From NCBI GenBank assembly GCA_001821155.1, contig MHSB01000022.1:1-16561 (forward strand): DNA of 16,561 nucleotides, in the 5' to 3' direction. The translations under genes and the position numbers were made by a program. This DNA comes from Candidatus Taylorbacteria bacterium RIFCSPLOWO2_01_FULL_50_130 (GTDB lineage: Bacteria > Patescibacteriota > Minisyncoccia > Phycocordibacterales > UBA10002). Shown here piece after piece: positions 1 through 7,363 of the stretch. The notes under the pieces are model-generated. The model worked only from the letters and a program-made list of their open reading frames with translations, made no database searches and was not told where the DNA came from. How positions within the stretch are numbered: position 1 is the stretch's first letter; each line of letters opens with the position of its first letter.

Positions 1-84
1 CGCATCGCCGTATCGCTCCTCAAAAAGCGCAGAATGTTTGACCCGAGAAAGCTATCCGCAGTACACCATTTGACGGGGACATAA
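1..84 (+). other. C-terminal fragment of an unidentified open frame
   Basis: The first 81 bases are open in frame +1 and end at a TAA at 82-84, giving a basic peptide ending in SAVHHLTGT. It runs in from outside the window, so it could be the tail of a real gene. The stop sits inside the loop of a GGGAC/GTCCC hairpin. I do not recognise the protein. It is in the same frame as the dehydrogenase that follows but does not match the Rossmann N-terminus that gene lacks, so it is not simply the missing part. A mobile-element gene is possible but unproven. Confidence 0.25.
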
Positions 85-93
85 CTGGTCCCC
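75..93. repeat. GGGAC-TAACT-GTCCC hairpin, copy 1
   Basis: An inverted repeat GGGGAC (75-80) / GTCCCC (88-93) encloses the loop ATAACTG. A second hairpin with the same core and a near-identical loop (TTAACTT) lies at 15502-15524, which suggests a dispersed REP-like family. This copy lies exactly where homology of the downstream dehydrogenase starts abruptly, so it may mark a rearrangement junction. Confidence 0.5.
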
Positions 94-99
94 ACCCAC

Positions 100-825
100 T
101 TGCTTGAGCAAGAGAAAGGCATCGAGGCGTTTTTTCTCGCCATATCTACGCCGACAGTTGATAACGAGATAAAACTGGATTTTTTGAAATCAGCTGTTGG
201 TAATTTGGGCGCCGGCTATTTAAAAAACAATGAAGGTTACTGTGTCGTTGTTATTAGAAGCACAGTGCCGCCGGGAACAACGGAAGAACAGTTGATTCCA
301 ATTCTTGAGAAATACTCCGGCAAAAAAGCAGGAAAAGATTTTGGAGTTTGCATGAATCCGGAATACTTAAGGGAAGGTAGCAACGAGGAAGATTTCAGAA
401 ATCCATGGATTATTATCATTGGCGAGTTAGATGCCAAGTCGGGAGAAATCATAGAAGGGATTTATTGCTTTCACAAATGTCCGGTTGTCCGTGTCTCTTT
501 AAAAGAGGCCGAGACGCAAAAGTATGCTCACAATCTTTTCAATGCCTGTAAAATCTCATTTTTCAATGAAATGAGAGTGATTTGCGAAGCGGTGAAAGTT
601 GATGCTGACAAAGTGTTTGAGTTGGTTGTCAAAAGTGCGGAGGGGTCTTGGAATCAGAAGTATGGAATCAGGAATCTTGGACCGTATGCCGGCAGTTGCC
701 TGCCAAAGGACACAGTAGCTTTTCTTAGTTGGGCGAAAAGAGAGTTATCAAGTTCAATGCCGTTGTTGGAAGCAGTGATTCAGGTAAACGAAATCATCAA
801 GAGGAAATTTAATGGTCCGAAGTAA
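100..825 (+). CDS. nucleotide-sugar 6-dehydrogenase (GDP-mannose/UDP-glucose type), truncated
   Basis: Family enzymes oxidise UDP-glucose or GDP-mannose twice with NAD+ to give the uronic acid donor. Visible motifs: STPTVD at about 16-21, STVPPGTT at 54-61, NPEYLREG at 86-93, the KEAETQKYAHN helix at 135-145, and the catalytic-cysteine motif GSCLPKD with Cys200. Full-length enzymes have about 75-80 more N-terminal residues with the GxGYVG dinucleotide fold and about 100 more C-terminal residues that help bind the nucleotide sugar. Both are absent. The frame is closed upstream by TAA at 82-84, so the TTG at 100 is only the first available start and no ribosome site precedes it. Some Patescibacteria have short dehydrogenases without the C-terminal domain, but loss of the NAD-binding end points to a 5'-truncated, probably inactive copy. 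Substrate cannot be told from this part. It begins the plus-strand polysaccharide module. Confidence 0.8.
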   Translation: MLEQEKGIEAFFLAISTPTVDNEIKLDFLKSAVGNLGAGYLKNNEGYCVVVIRSTVPPGTTEEQLIPILEKYSGKKAGKDFGVCMNPEYLREGSNEEDFRNPWIIIIGELDAKSGEIIEGIYCFHKCPVVRVSLKEAETQKYAHNLFNACKISFFNEMRVICEAVKVDADKVFELVVKSAEGSWNQKYGIRNLGPYAGSCLPKDTVAFLSWAKRELSSSMPLLEAVIQVNEIIKRKFNGPK

Positions 826-837
826 GATTAAGGGGAG

Positions 838-862
838 ATATAGTCCGTCTAACGGACTATAT
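838..862 (+). terminator. 10-bp hairpin between dehydrogenase and glycosyltransferase genes
   Basis: ATATAGTCCG (838-847) and CGGACTATAT (853-862) form a perfect stem with loop TCTAA, 12 bases after the dehydrogenase stop and 20 bases before the next ATG. A T-run follows only after a gap (872-876), so it is a weak terminator at best. It could equally be an mRNA stability or leader hairpin. Confidence 0.45.
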
Positions 863-882
863 TTCCGACTCGTTTTTGTTCA

Positions 883-3573
883 ATGACTGAATTATTAAGT
901 AATTACTTTTACATTATAACCCTCTATTTTCCACTAGGGGTTGTTGGCATTTACCGTTGGTCTATATGGGCCGTGAAAAAAGTAATTGGGAAAAAATATA
1001 GGCCAATCGGCGAAAACGGATACCGCAACACAGTATCAATTGTGACTCCAGTTTATAACGAAGACCCGAATGTCTTTCAGAAGGCGTTAGAATCTTGGAT
1101 ACACAACAAACCTGATGAAATTGTCGCCGTTATAGATCACACCGACAAGGCTTGTATAGAAAAGTTTAAAGAATTTCAAGAGGAAAATAAGAATAGCACG
1201 CTCATAATTACTAAAAGGCCCGGAAAGAGAGAGGCTTTAGCAGATGGAATAAGGGTTGCTAAATACGATATAATCGCTTTGGTTGATAGCGACACCATTT
1301 GGGATCCAAACATAAAGAATACTCTGTTGTTTCCATTTGCCGACCCACTGGTTGGCGGGGTAGGACCTCGGCAGGATGTTTTAGACACAAACACGCTTGC
1401 GCGCAGACTTTTTAACATTCATCTCGATCATAGGTATTTTGATGAGATGACGTACCTTGCGGTCGTTGCGGATGCGGTAACTTGTATTTCTGGAAGAACC
1501 GCGCTGTATAGAAAAGAGGCAATTAACGACTTATGCGAGGAGCTTGAAAAAGAAACCTTTTGGGGCGCCAAATGCATCAGCGGCGACGATAAATGTATTA
1601 CCAGATTAGTACAAGAGAGAGGTTGGAAGGTGCGATATCAAGCAAATGCGCGAGTACTCACTCCCGGAACCCCTGATTTACTAACCTTTTTCAAACAGCA
1701 GACTAGATGGGCAAGAAATAGCTATAGGTCTGATTTAAAATCATTGCTGAGTAAGTGGATATGGAAAAAGGAGAAATTCTTAACCTATCACATGATAGAC
1801 AGATTTACTCAGCCGTTTACTCTTATACTTGGCCCGATTTATTTTATATTTTCAATTATCTGGGGACATTGGTTAATAGCCGGCATTTTGCTCTCCTGGT
1901 GGTATGTTAGTCGAGGTATAAAATTATATCCCCATTTGAAACATCATCCATCTGATATTTTAATACTTCCATTTTATATCCTCTATACGTATTTGATGGC
2001 AACTCTAAAGATTTACGCCATAGTTACGATTGGAACACAGGGATGGGTGACGAGATGGGATAAAAACCGTCTGCAAACAGGAGTTGGGAGTATTTTCAGA
2101 ACATTAAAAGCAACAACGTCATTTCTCGCCGTTGTTTCAGTAATGATTTTGTTAAGTTTGGGCGTAGTAACATACAAAGATTTTGCCGCGATTCCCAACA
2201 ATAATGATACTGTAAAGTCCAAAGAAATTGAAAGTGTCATTGTTGCCACAGGTCCCCAAGAAGAGCCTCAATTAGAGGAGAGAGAGGCGGAGAAGAAATT
2301 ACCGTACCAAAAATCTTTTTTAAATGATAGTGAATGGGTCAAAACACAAGGTGCTCGCGTTACTGTTGAGAATGGGGACATGAAGATAAGCACCAACAAC
2401 CGGACAGGAGCTTCTATTTTTCTCAGCGGAGCGCTGGAGTGGAAAGACTATATTTTCAACACCAGACTTGACTGGAATAGAGGTAGCCATATTTCTTTAT
2501 TGAGCAGAATCAATGAAAGTGGAAACTATGTTGCCTGCTCATTTACTGACAAAGAGCTAAGGATCGAGCAATATTTGGACGGCATCAAGATACTCATGGT
2601 TAAAAAGAGTACCTTTTTCGAAATGCCCCAAAAAGCCTTTTGGCTCGGTATTATGGTGAATAAAGATAAAGTTGAATGTTTGGTTAACGGAAATTCCGTT
2701 ATCCATTCCTACGACTTAAGCCCGGCACTTTTGCGTGGCGGAATCGGTATCAAGGTGTTTGACCCGAAAATAGACAATAGTGAAATAATCATTAAAAGTG
2801 TTGAGGTTATGGGGATAACCGGCAACGGAGAAAATGTTCTCGCGCAGTTGCCAAAAACGGAATTAGTCATAAAAGAAACTACAAAGGAAAAGCAGAAGCC
2901 TATCGTCGCGATACATGCTAAAAAGCCAGAAACTGTCGCTCCAGAACCCGTGCCAGCCCCCATCCCTCTTACTGACGGCATCGGTTCTAGCACCCCATAC
3001 ACCATAAACGACTTTGGAGAATCAATAAACAGATGGACAAACACTTCTGGAGGCTATTTTGTTAAAGATAGTTTTCTTCATGTGACCTCATATCCGTCCG
3101 CCAGCACAGGGCGCATGGCGTTTGCATCCACTAGCGCTGGCCGTATGGTGCTTAGGGGCGCTTCCGATTGGAAGGATTATAGTTTCAAAACTATAATTGA
3201 TTGGAGCAAAGGAGCTAAGGTCACTCTTATTGCTCGTTATAAAGATTCAAGGAATTATATTGGCTGTACCTTCTCATCTTACGGTGCGCGCGCGGTGCTA
3301 TATCAAGTGATTGATGGCGCAAAGACGACGCTTGGAAAGACGCCTAAAATGTCAGTATCTAACTATACGCCGTGGCTTGATAACCATTTTGGCGTACAAG
3401 TCAAGGATAATGAAATGCAGTGCTTGATTAAAAATCAATGGGTTCTGCGATATGATGCGAGCAACATGCAAATATCAAAGAATGGCGGCATAGGAATTGA
3501 AGTATGGGATGAAGACCCTGGCAATGGAGAAATAATCTTGAAGGAAGTAAAAGTTGAGTCAGTGCGGTCCTAA
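883..3573 (+). CDS. processive GT2 polysaccharide synthase (hyaluronan-synthase-like) with two C-terminal ConA/LamG-like domains
   Basis: This 896-aa membrane protein joins a family-2 processive glycosyltransferase to an exported tail. Visible: an N-terminal membrane segment at about 8-30; the nucleotide-binding start VSIVTPVYNED at 51-61; DxD in LVDSDT (134-137); SGR at 203-205; the acidic base region SGDDK (233-237); and QQTRW (272-276), the QxxRW motif. Spacing and the 'GDD...TP...QQTRW' order resemble HAS/NodC more than Alg8. Further membrane segments lie at about 308-325, 328-343, 357-385 and 412-430. Residues 475-645 and 705-896 are two related modules (shared WKDY, DW..G, NY..C.F and GGIGI.V.D) of the LamG/DUF1080 jelly-roll type, split by a charged, Pro-rich linker. 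The tail should lie outside the cell, where it could bind the emerging chain. Ordinary synthases of this group end after the membrane helices. The polymer is not identified; the neighbours suggest uronic acid. Confidence 0.88.
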   Translation: MTELLSNYFYIITLYFPLGVVGIYRWSIWAVKKVIGKKYRPIGENGYRNTVSIVTPVYNEDPNVFQKALESWIHNKPDEIVAVIDHTDKACIEKFKEFQEENKNSTLIITKRPGKREALADGIRVAKYDIIALVDSDTIWDPNIKNTLLFPFADPLVGGVGPRQDVLDTNTLARRLFNIHLDHRYFDEMTYLAVVADAVTCISGRTALYRKEAINDLCEELEKETFWGAKCISGDDKCITRLVQERGWKVRYQANARVLTPGTPDLLTFFKQQTRWARNSYRSDLKSLLSKWIWKKEKFLTYHMIDRFTQPFTLILGPIYFIFSIIWGHWLIAGILLSWWYVSRGIKLYPHLKHHPSDILILPFYILYTYLMATLKIYAIVTIGTQGWVTRWDKNRLQTGVGSIFRTLKATTSFLAVVSVMILLSLGVVTYKDFAAIPNNNDTVKSKEIESVIVATGPQEEPQLEEREAEKKLPYQKSFLNDSEWVKTQGARVTVENGDMKISTNNRTGASIFLSGALEWKDYIFNTRLDWNRGSHISLLSRINESGNYVACSFTDKELRIEQYLDGIKILMVKKSTFFEMPQKAFWLGIMVNKDKVECLVNGNSVIHSYDLSPALLRGGIGIKVFDPKIDNSEIIIKSVEVMGITGNGENVLAQLPKTELVIKETTKEKQKPIVAIHAKKPETVAPEPVPAPIPLTDGIGSSTPYTINDFGESINRWTNTSGGYFVKDSFLHVTSYPSASTGRMAFASTSAGRMVLRGASDWKDYSFKTIIDWSKGAKVTLIARYKDSRNYIGCTFSSYGARAVLYQVIDGAKTTLGKTPKMSVSNYTPWLDNHFGVQVKDNEMQCLIKNQWVLRYDASNMQISKNGGIGIEVWDEDPGNGEIILKEVKVESVRS

Positions 3574-3644
3574 CTATTTAGAGACAACAATCTCCGCGCG
3601 TCTGTTGGTTGCGTACCAGTTGATTCTTATGTCATATCAAAAAC

Positions 3645-4901
3645 ATGGCGCAAGAAGCTAAAATAGGTGAAAAGGAGATAGTCGTTGCGGTGAGCGGCGG
3701 ATTTGACCCTCCGCATATTGGACACGTGCGCTTGTTTAAAGAAGCGAGAAAACTTGGCGACAAATTAGTTGTTATTCTTAACAATGACAACTGGTTAAAG
3801 GCAAAAAAGGGTTATGTATTTATGCCGGAGCATGAGCGAAAAGAACTCATCGAGTCTTTTGTCTGCGTTGATAAAGTTATTTTAACCAATCATGCTTCTA
3901 ATCCAAAGGATATGAGCGTCTGCAAGGAGCTTCAACAACTTAAACCTCATATCTTTGCGAATGGCGGAGATAGAAACAAAAAGAATGTTCCGGAAGTAGC
4001 TGCCTGCAATTCTATTAAATGCAAGATGATTTTTAACATAGGGCCAGGTGGGAAGATTCAATCCAGTTCCTGGCTTCTCGAGAATTTTGGAGCAAAGGCA
4101 ATTCTTAACAAAATGGCTTTGAATTTGGCAGCAAAGAAAATCCTTGTCTTCGACCTTGACGGAACCTTGGCGCAAAGCAAGGCAGCACTTGATAAAGAGA
4201 TGGCACAAATCCTGTATGATTTACTTTCCCAAAAAACAGTCGTGATTGTAAGCGGCTGTGCCTACGCTCAATTTGAAAAGCAGTTTTTTTTCAGTTTCAA
4301 ATATACAAAGAAATTAGAAAATCTTTTCCTTCTTCCTACCTCTGGGTCAAGTTTCTATCATTTTAGGAATCGGGAATGGCAACCTATGTATCAGCATCTA
4401 TTGACTCTGGAAGAGAAGAAGGGAATTAAGAGGGCCTTTAAAGAAGTATTTAGGGAAATTGGCTATCAGACTCCCCAAAAGATATATGGCCAAGCTATTG
4501 AAGATCGCGGCTCTCAAATTACCTTTTCTGCTTTGGGGCAGAAGGCTCCTCTTGCAAAAAAACGGGAATGGCATACAATCAAAGATAGGCGTAATGAAAT
4601 ACGGGAAATGCTTGCGCACCATCTTCCGCAATTTGAAATTAGGCTCGGCGGACTGACTTCAATTGATGTAACTCCAAAAGGAATTGATAAAGGTTATGCT
4701 GTCGAGCAGATTCTGAAAACTCTCCATGCCGCTAAAGATGAAATTGTATTCATCGGCGACGCGCTTTATGAGGGCGGAAACGATTTTCCAGTGCTACGCA
4801 CCGGCATTGATACCGTTGAAGTTTCCGGACCTGAAGAAGTAAAATATTTTATCCGGTCTCTGCTAACGGCTAACAGTTTACAGATTCAATTGATACCGTG
4901 A
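3645..4901 (+). CDS. fusion of RfaE-type nucleotidyltransferase and phosphomannomutase-like HAD-IIB domain
   Basis: The first about 150 residues are a cytidylyltransferase-like domain: SGGFDPPHIGH with HxGH at 24-27, and ANGGDRNKKN at 105-114, close to the ADP-heptose synthase (RfaE domain II) pattern. Residues about 165-405 are a HAD-IIB domain: motif I VFDLDGTL with D170 and D172, motif II VSG at 202-204, Lys349 in GIDKGY, and motif IV GDALYEGGND with D372 and D380. The GGND ending, IEDRGSQITFSALGQ and SIDVTPKGIDKGY resemble eukaryote-type phosphomannomutases and sucrose-phosphate phosphatase relatives. It may make or use hexose-1-phosphate and activate it to a nucleotide sugar, which fits the pathway but is not shown. 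The ATG at 3645 has no ribosome site. The stop overlaps the next start by 4 bp (GTGA), so translation is probably coupled to the epimerase-like gene. Confidence 0.85.
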   Translation: MAQEAKIGEKEIVVAVSGGFDPPHIGHVRLFKEARKLGDKLVVILNNDNWLKAKKGYVFMPEHERKELIESFVCVDKVILTNHASNPKDMSVCKELQQLKPHIFANGGDRNKKNVPEVAACNSIKCKMIFNIGPGGKIQSSSWLLENFGAKAILNKMALNLAAKKILVFDLDGTLAQSKAALDKEMAQILYDLLSQKTVVIVSGCAYAQFEKQFFFSFKYTKKLENLFLLPTSGSSFYHFRNREWQPMYQHLLTLEEKKGIKRAFKEVFREIGYQTPQKIYGQAIEDRGSQITFSALGQKAPLAKKREWHTIKDRRNEIREMLAHHLPQFEIRLGGLTSIDVTPKGIDKGYAVEQILKTLHAAKDEIVFIGDALYEGGNDFPVLRTGIDTVEVSGPEEVKYFIRSLLTANSLQIQLIP

Positions 4902-5191
4902 CTGAAAAATCCATTCTAACATCACTTGCGTTAATTGGCGCGGTAATCGCTCTGACGGCTCTTCCGCATAAGGTCCTAGCGGCGCTCCCGTGTGGAGCGG
5001 CCAACATTCGCTGGGCACAGTCATCCAATCGTGTCTATGTCACTGGGGATGTTGAGTGTACCCTCACTGAAATAAAACAACTCGGATCAAACAACATACC
5101 TCTTACCTTGGTGGACCCGGTGAATAGAATATGGTTTTTGGGTGCTAACATATTCCTCCAGGAAAGGAGCCAAGCTTGTTTTACATGGTAG
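4898..5191 (+). CDS. N-terminal part of a frameshifted exported AlgG-like beta-helix protein
   Basis: A GTG start inside the preceding stop (GTGA) opens a frame with a good signal peptide: Lys4, a hydrophobic stretch 6-22 and a likely cleavage after KVLA at 25-28. It then reads the first strands of a beta-helix up to FLQ, after which the frame continues only as far as an early stop at 5189-5191. The fold clearly continues in the +1-shifted frame (GAKLVLHG). Removing one A from AAA at 5163-5165 joins both parts as a 617-aa protein. As written, this fragment would be a secreted 97-aa peptide without function. Confidence 0.7.
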   Translation: MTEKSILTSLALIGAVIALTALPHKVLAALPCGAANIRWAQSSNRVYVTGDVECTLTEIKQLGSNNIPLTLVDPVNRIWFLGANIFLQERSQACFTW

Positions 5192-6752
5192 CCCTGTGGG
5201 AGGAGACGTCGATGAGCTGCGCCTTAAAAGCAATAATCTAAGCGGCAACACTTTTATAATGGTTCGAGCCGATTGGGGGACAGTTGATATTGATAGCACA
5301 AAGATCACTTCTTGGGACGAGAGCGCCAGCGGACCAGACACTAAATATGCTCAATATGGGCGGGCATATATTCAAGTCAAATCTCGGTTGGGCAGTGACG
5401 GTGTGACGCCGCGCGAGTCCCGAATGGATATCAAAAACAGCGATATCGGCTACCTTGGTTATTACGGAGCAGAAGCATACGGACTTTCCTGGAAGGTGTT
5501 AGGAAGTCTTTCGAGTGACAAAACAATATTCAACACTGTTGGGGTGTATGGAGATATTCTAAACAATAAAATCCATAACAATTATTTTGGCGTGTATACG
5601 TACGGTGCCGAAGCAATGACTTTTCGCAATAACGAAGTCTATCAGAGTGTTAAATATGGCATCGATCCTCACGATGATTCCGATTACTTAACAATTGACG
5701 GAAATTATTCCCACAATAATGGCTCGCATGGCATCATTTGTTCCCAGCGGTGCAACAATTTGGTCATTACAAACAACACTTCTTCCAACAACGGTGGAAA
5801 CGGCATTATGCTGCACCGGAATACTAATGATTCGCTGGTGGAGGGTAATACTTTATACAACAACATTGACTCCGGAATCGCGATATTTGACAGTCATTGG
5901 AATACGGTTCGAAACAATGACGCCAAACACAATAAGAACGGAATTCGTCTGAGCGTGGGAAGTTCAAACAATGTTGTTGAGAATAATTTCTTTTCAGAAA
6001 ACTCCAAATACGGGATGTACTTCTACAAAGGCAGCGATAGTCCAACAAGCGGCGATGGTAGATTAAGATTTAATACCTTTAGAAATAATACAGTAAACGC
6101 AAACATATCTGTCGCCGCGAAGATTCAACAGGCGGATTCCAATATTTTTAAAGGCAATGAGTTTACCGGCAATAGCAGCTACGCGGCCGAAATTAATGAT
6201 TCGAATAACAATACGTTTAAGAAAAATATCTTAACGGGCAACACGTTTAACTACTATTACGCAAAGACCGGTGCGGTAAACAGCATACAAGATTCGGATT
6301 CCTTTGCCGTAAAGATCGGGGGCGCAACAAGCAGTATGACCATCGCCAGCTCCGGAAACTTCGTGTATCAAAACAGTAAAAATATTCCGACCATTGTTTA
6401 TCCTCTTAATTCCGCAATTGTCATTAGCCGGAGCAATGCTGCTTCCTCAATCGTTAACTTTGATCGATTGGACTTTTCCGTGACTCCCGCGACTGAAAGC
6501 CTGGTCATCACGCCCATAGTCTGGAACACTAGCGGCGACTTCTCCCAAAAATGGACCGCTAAATCCGATATTTCAAATACGATTACTGCCACTCATATTG
6601 TAGGTGATCTCGCCCCCGGCGTGAGCTACGATATTTTTGTGGACGGCACATTCTGGAATTCATTTATCGCCGGCGACAGCGGCGAAATCGTTTTCGACTA
6701 CACCGATGTATTTCAGAACACTCCGACCTTTGAAGTAAGAGCTACTCTATAG
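5142..6752 (+). CDS. right-handed beta-helix protein, mannuronan C5-epimerase (AlgG)-like, main body
   Basis: This is the body of the exported beta-helix protein whose signal peptide is encoded at 4898-5160. It carries many Asn-rich helix rungs (N..V..N...N) over about 300 residues. The motif YGIDPHD, with DPHD at codons 5664-5675 (residues 256-259 of the repaired 617-aa protein), is the catalytic signature of AlgG/AlgE mannuronan C5-epimerases. The following HGIICSQR, GIMLHRN and GIAIFDS rungs also match the AlgG order. Those enzymes turn beta-D-mannuronate into alpha-L-guluronate within the polymer, outside the cytoplasm. A short beta-rich domain ends the protein (about the last 90 residues, with SYDIFVDG and FEVRATL). 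The GTG at 5142 is not a believable start, because the upstream frame encodes the true N-terminus. Other beta-helix sugar enzymes of the NosD/CASH type remain possible. It converges with the minus-strand gene ending at 6767, only 14 bp away. Confidence 0.78.
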   Translation: MLTYSSRKGAKLVLHGSPVGGDVDELRLKSNNLSGNTFIMVRADWGTVDIDSTKITSWDESASGPDTKYAQYGRAYIQVKSRLGSDGVTPRESRMDIKNSDIGYLGYYGAEAYGLSWKVLGSLSSDKTIFNTVGVYGDILNNKIHNNYFGVYTYGAEAMTFRNNEVYQSVKYGIDPHDDSDYLTIDGNYSHNNGSHGIICSQRCNNLVITNNTSSNNGGNGIMLHRNTNDSLVEGNTLYNNIDSGIAIFDSHWNTVRNNDAKHNKNGIRLSVGSSNNVVENNFFSENSKYGMYFYKGSDSPTSGDGRLRFNTFRNNTVNANISVAAKIQQADSNIFKGNEFTGNSSYAAEINDSNNNTFKKNILTGNTFNYYYAKTGAVNSIQDSDSFAVKIGGATSSMTIASSGNFVYQNSKNIPTIVYPLNSAIVISRSNAASSIVNFDRLDFSVTPATESLVITPIVWNTSGDFSQKWTAKSDISNTITATHIVGDLAPGVSYDIFVDGTFWNSFIAGDSGEIVFDYTDVFQNTPTFEVRATL

Positions 6753-6766
6753 AAGTTTAGCCACTC

Positions 6767-7363
6767 TTAAAGGTTCAATTGATTGAGTTTCTGCAGTGTC
6801 TTGGGTCCAACCAGTCCATACCCCGTCGTACTTTCACTGCCCTCGCACGTAATGCCGTATTTGCACTGGAACCTCTGAACCGCTTTCTTTGTTAGCAAGC
6901 CAAAATACCCTGTAATCAATCCTTCGGGATATATCGAGGGGTCTTTGGCCAAGAATTCCTGTAAACTTTTTACGTTATTATTCCGAGATCCGAGAAAGAG
7001 TTTCTGCAAGAGGGTTGGAGCTTGTATCGGCGGAATAGGCAAGTTTTGTGTATACATTAGCTCATTCAGTTTTGTCAGTGTTTTTAATCCGGCCCGTCCA
7101 TACCCCGTCGTACTTTCACTGCCCTCGCACGTAATGCCGTATTTGCACTGGAACCTCTGAACCGCTTTCTTTGTTAGCAAGCCAAAATACCCTGTAATCA
7201 ATCCTTCGGGATATATCGAGGCATCCCGAGACAGAAAAGTCTGAAGCTGGCGCGTCTCATCATTAAATGTCCCTTGATAGAGAGGTTTTATAAGTACTAT
7301 GGTTTGAACCTGACTTGCTGGTTTCGGAGCAGGTGGCGGCGGAGCAGTTGGATTGGATAACAC
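6767..7363 (-). CDS. C-terminal part of frameshifted surface protein: two peptidoglycan-binding repeats
   Basis: This frame holds two PG_binding_1 modules of about 94 residues each. Both contain YPEGLITGYFG, LTKKAVQRFQCKYGI and a GYG...KTL.KLN ending, the form common in Parcubacteria exported proteins, where they are thought to hold proteins to the cell wall. A Pro/Ala linker precedes them. The reading frame is open upstream through GGGGSAIVPPQASHTV, which continues the Gly/Ser linker of the next fragment. The ATG at 7363 (complement) is therefore probably not a natural start: one missing base near 7404-7419 splits what was a single gene. Confidence 0.75.
   Translation of the reverse strand: MLSNPTAPPPPAPKPASQVQTIVLIKPLYQGTFNDETRQLQTFLSRDASIYPEGLITGYFGLLTKKAVQRFQCKYGITCEGSESTTGYGRAGLKTLTKLNELMYTQNLPIPPIQAPTLLQKLFLGSRNNNVKSLQEFLAKDPSIYPEGLITGYFGLLTKKAVQRFQCKYGITCEGSESTTGYGLVGPKTLQKLNQLNL
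6814..6939. repeat. 126-bp direct repeat, copy 1
   Basis: These bases are identical to 7096-7221, 282 bp away, which is exactly one peptidoglycan-binding module (94 codons). The module parts outside the block differ (LGSRNNNVKSLQEF against YQGTFNDETRQLQTF). Identity at silent sites in only part of the module suggests recent gene conversion or unequal exchange. Confidence 0.95.
7096..7221. repeat. 126-bp direct repeat, copy 2
   Basis: Second, identical copy of 6814-6939, in the first of the two peptidoglycan-binding modules in the order of translation. Confidence 0.95.

Noticed and set aside
5159..5170. Programmed ribosomal frameshifting in the epimerase-like gene
   Set aside because: There is no X-XXY-YYZ slippery heptamer and no clear downstream hairpin; an indel is simpler.
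4898..6752. Recoded stop codons (TGA read as Gly, as in some Patescibacteria)
   Set aside because: The TGA at 4899-4901 ends a well-formed domain and overlaps a start, and the breaks in the surface genes need a frame change, not stop read-through.
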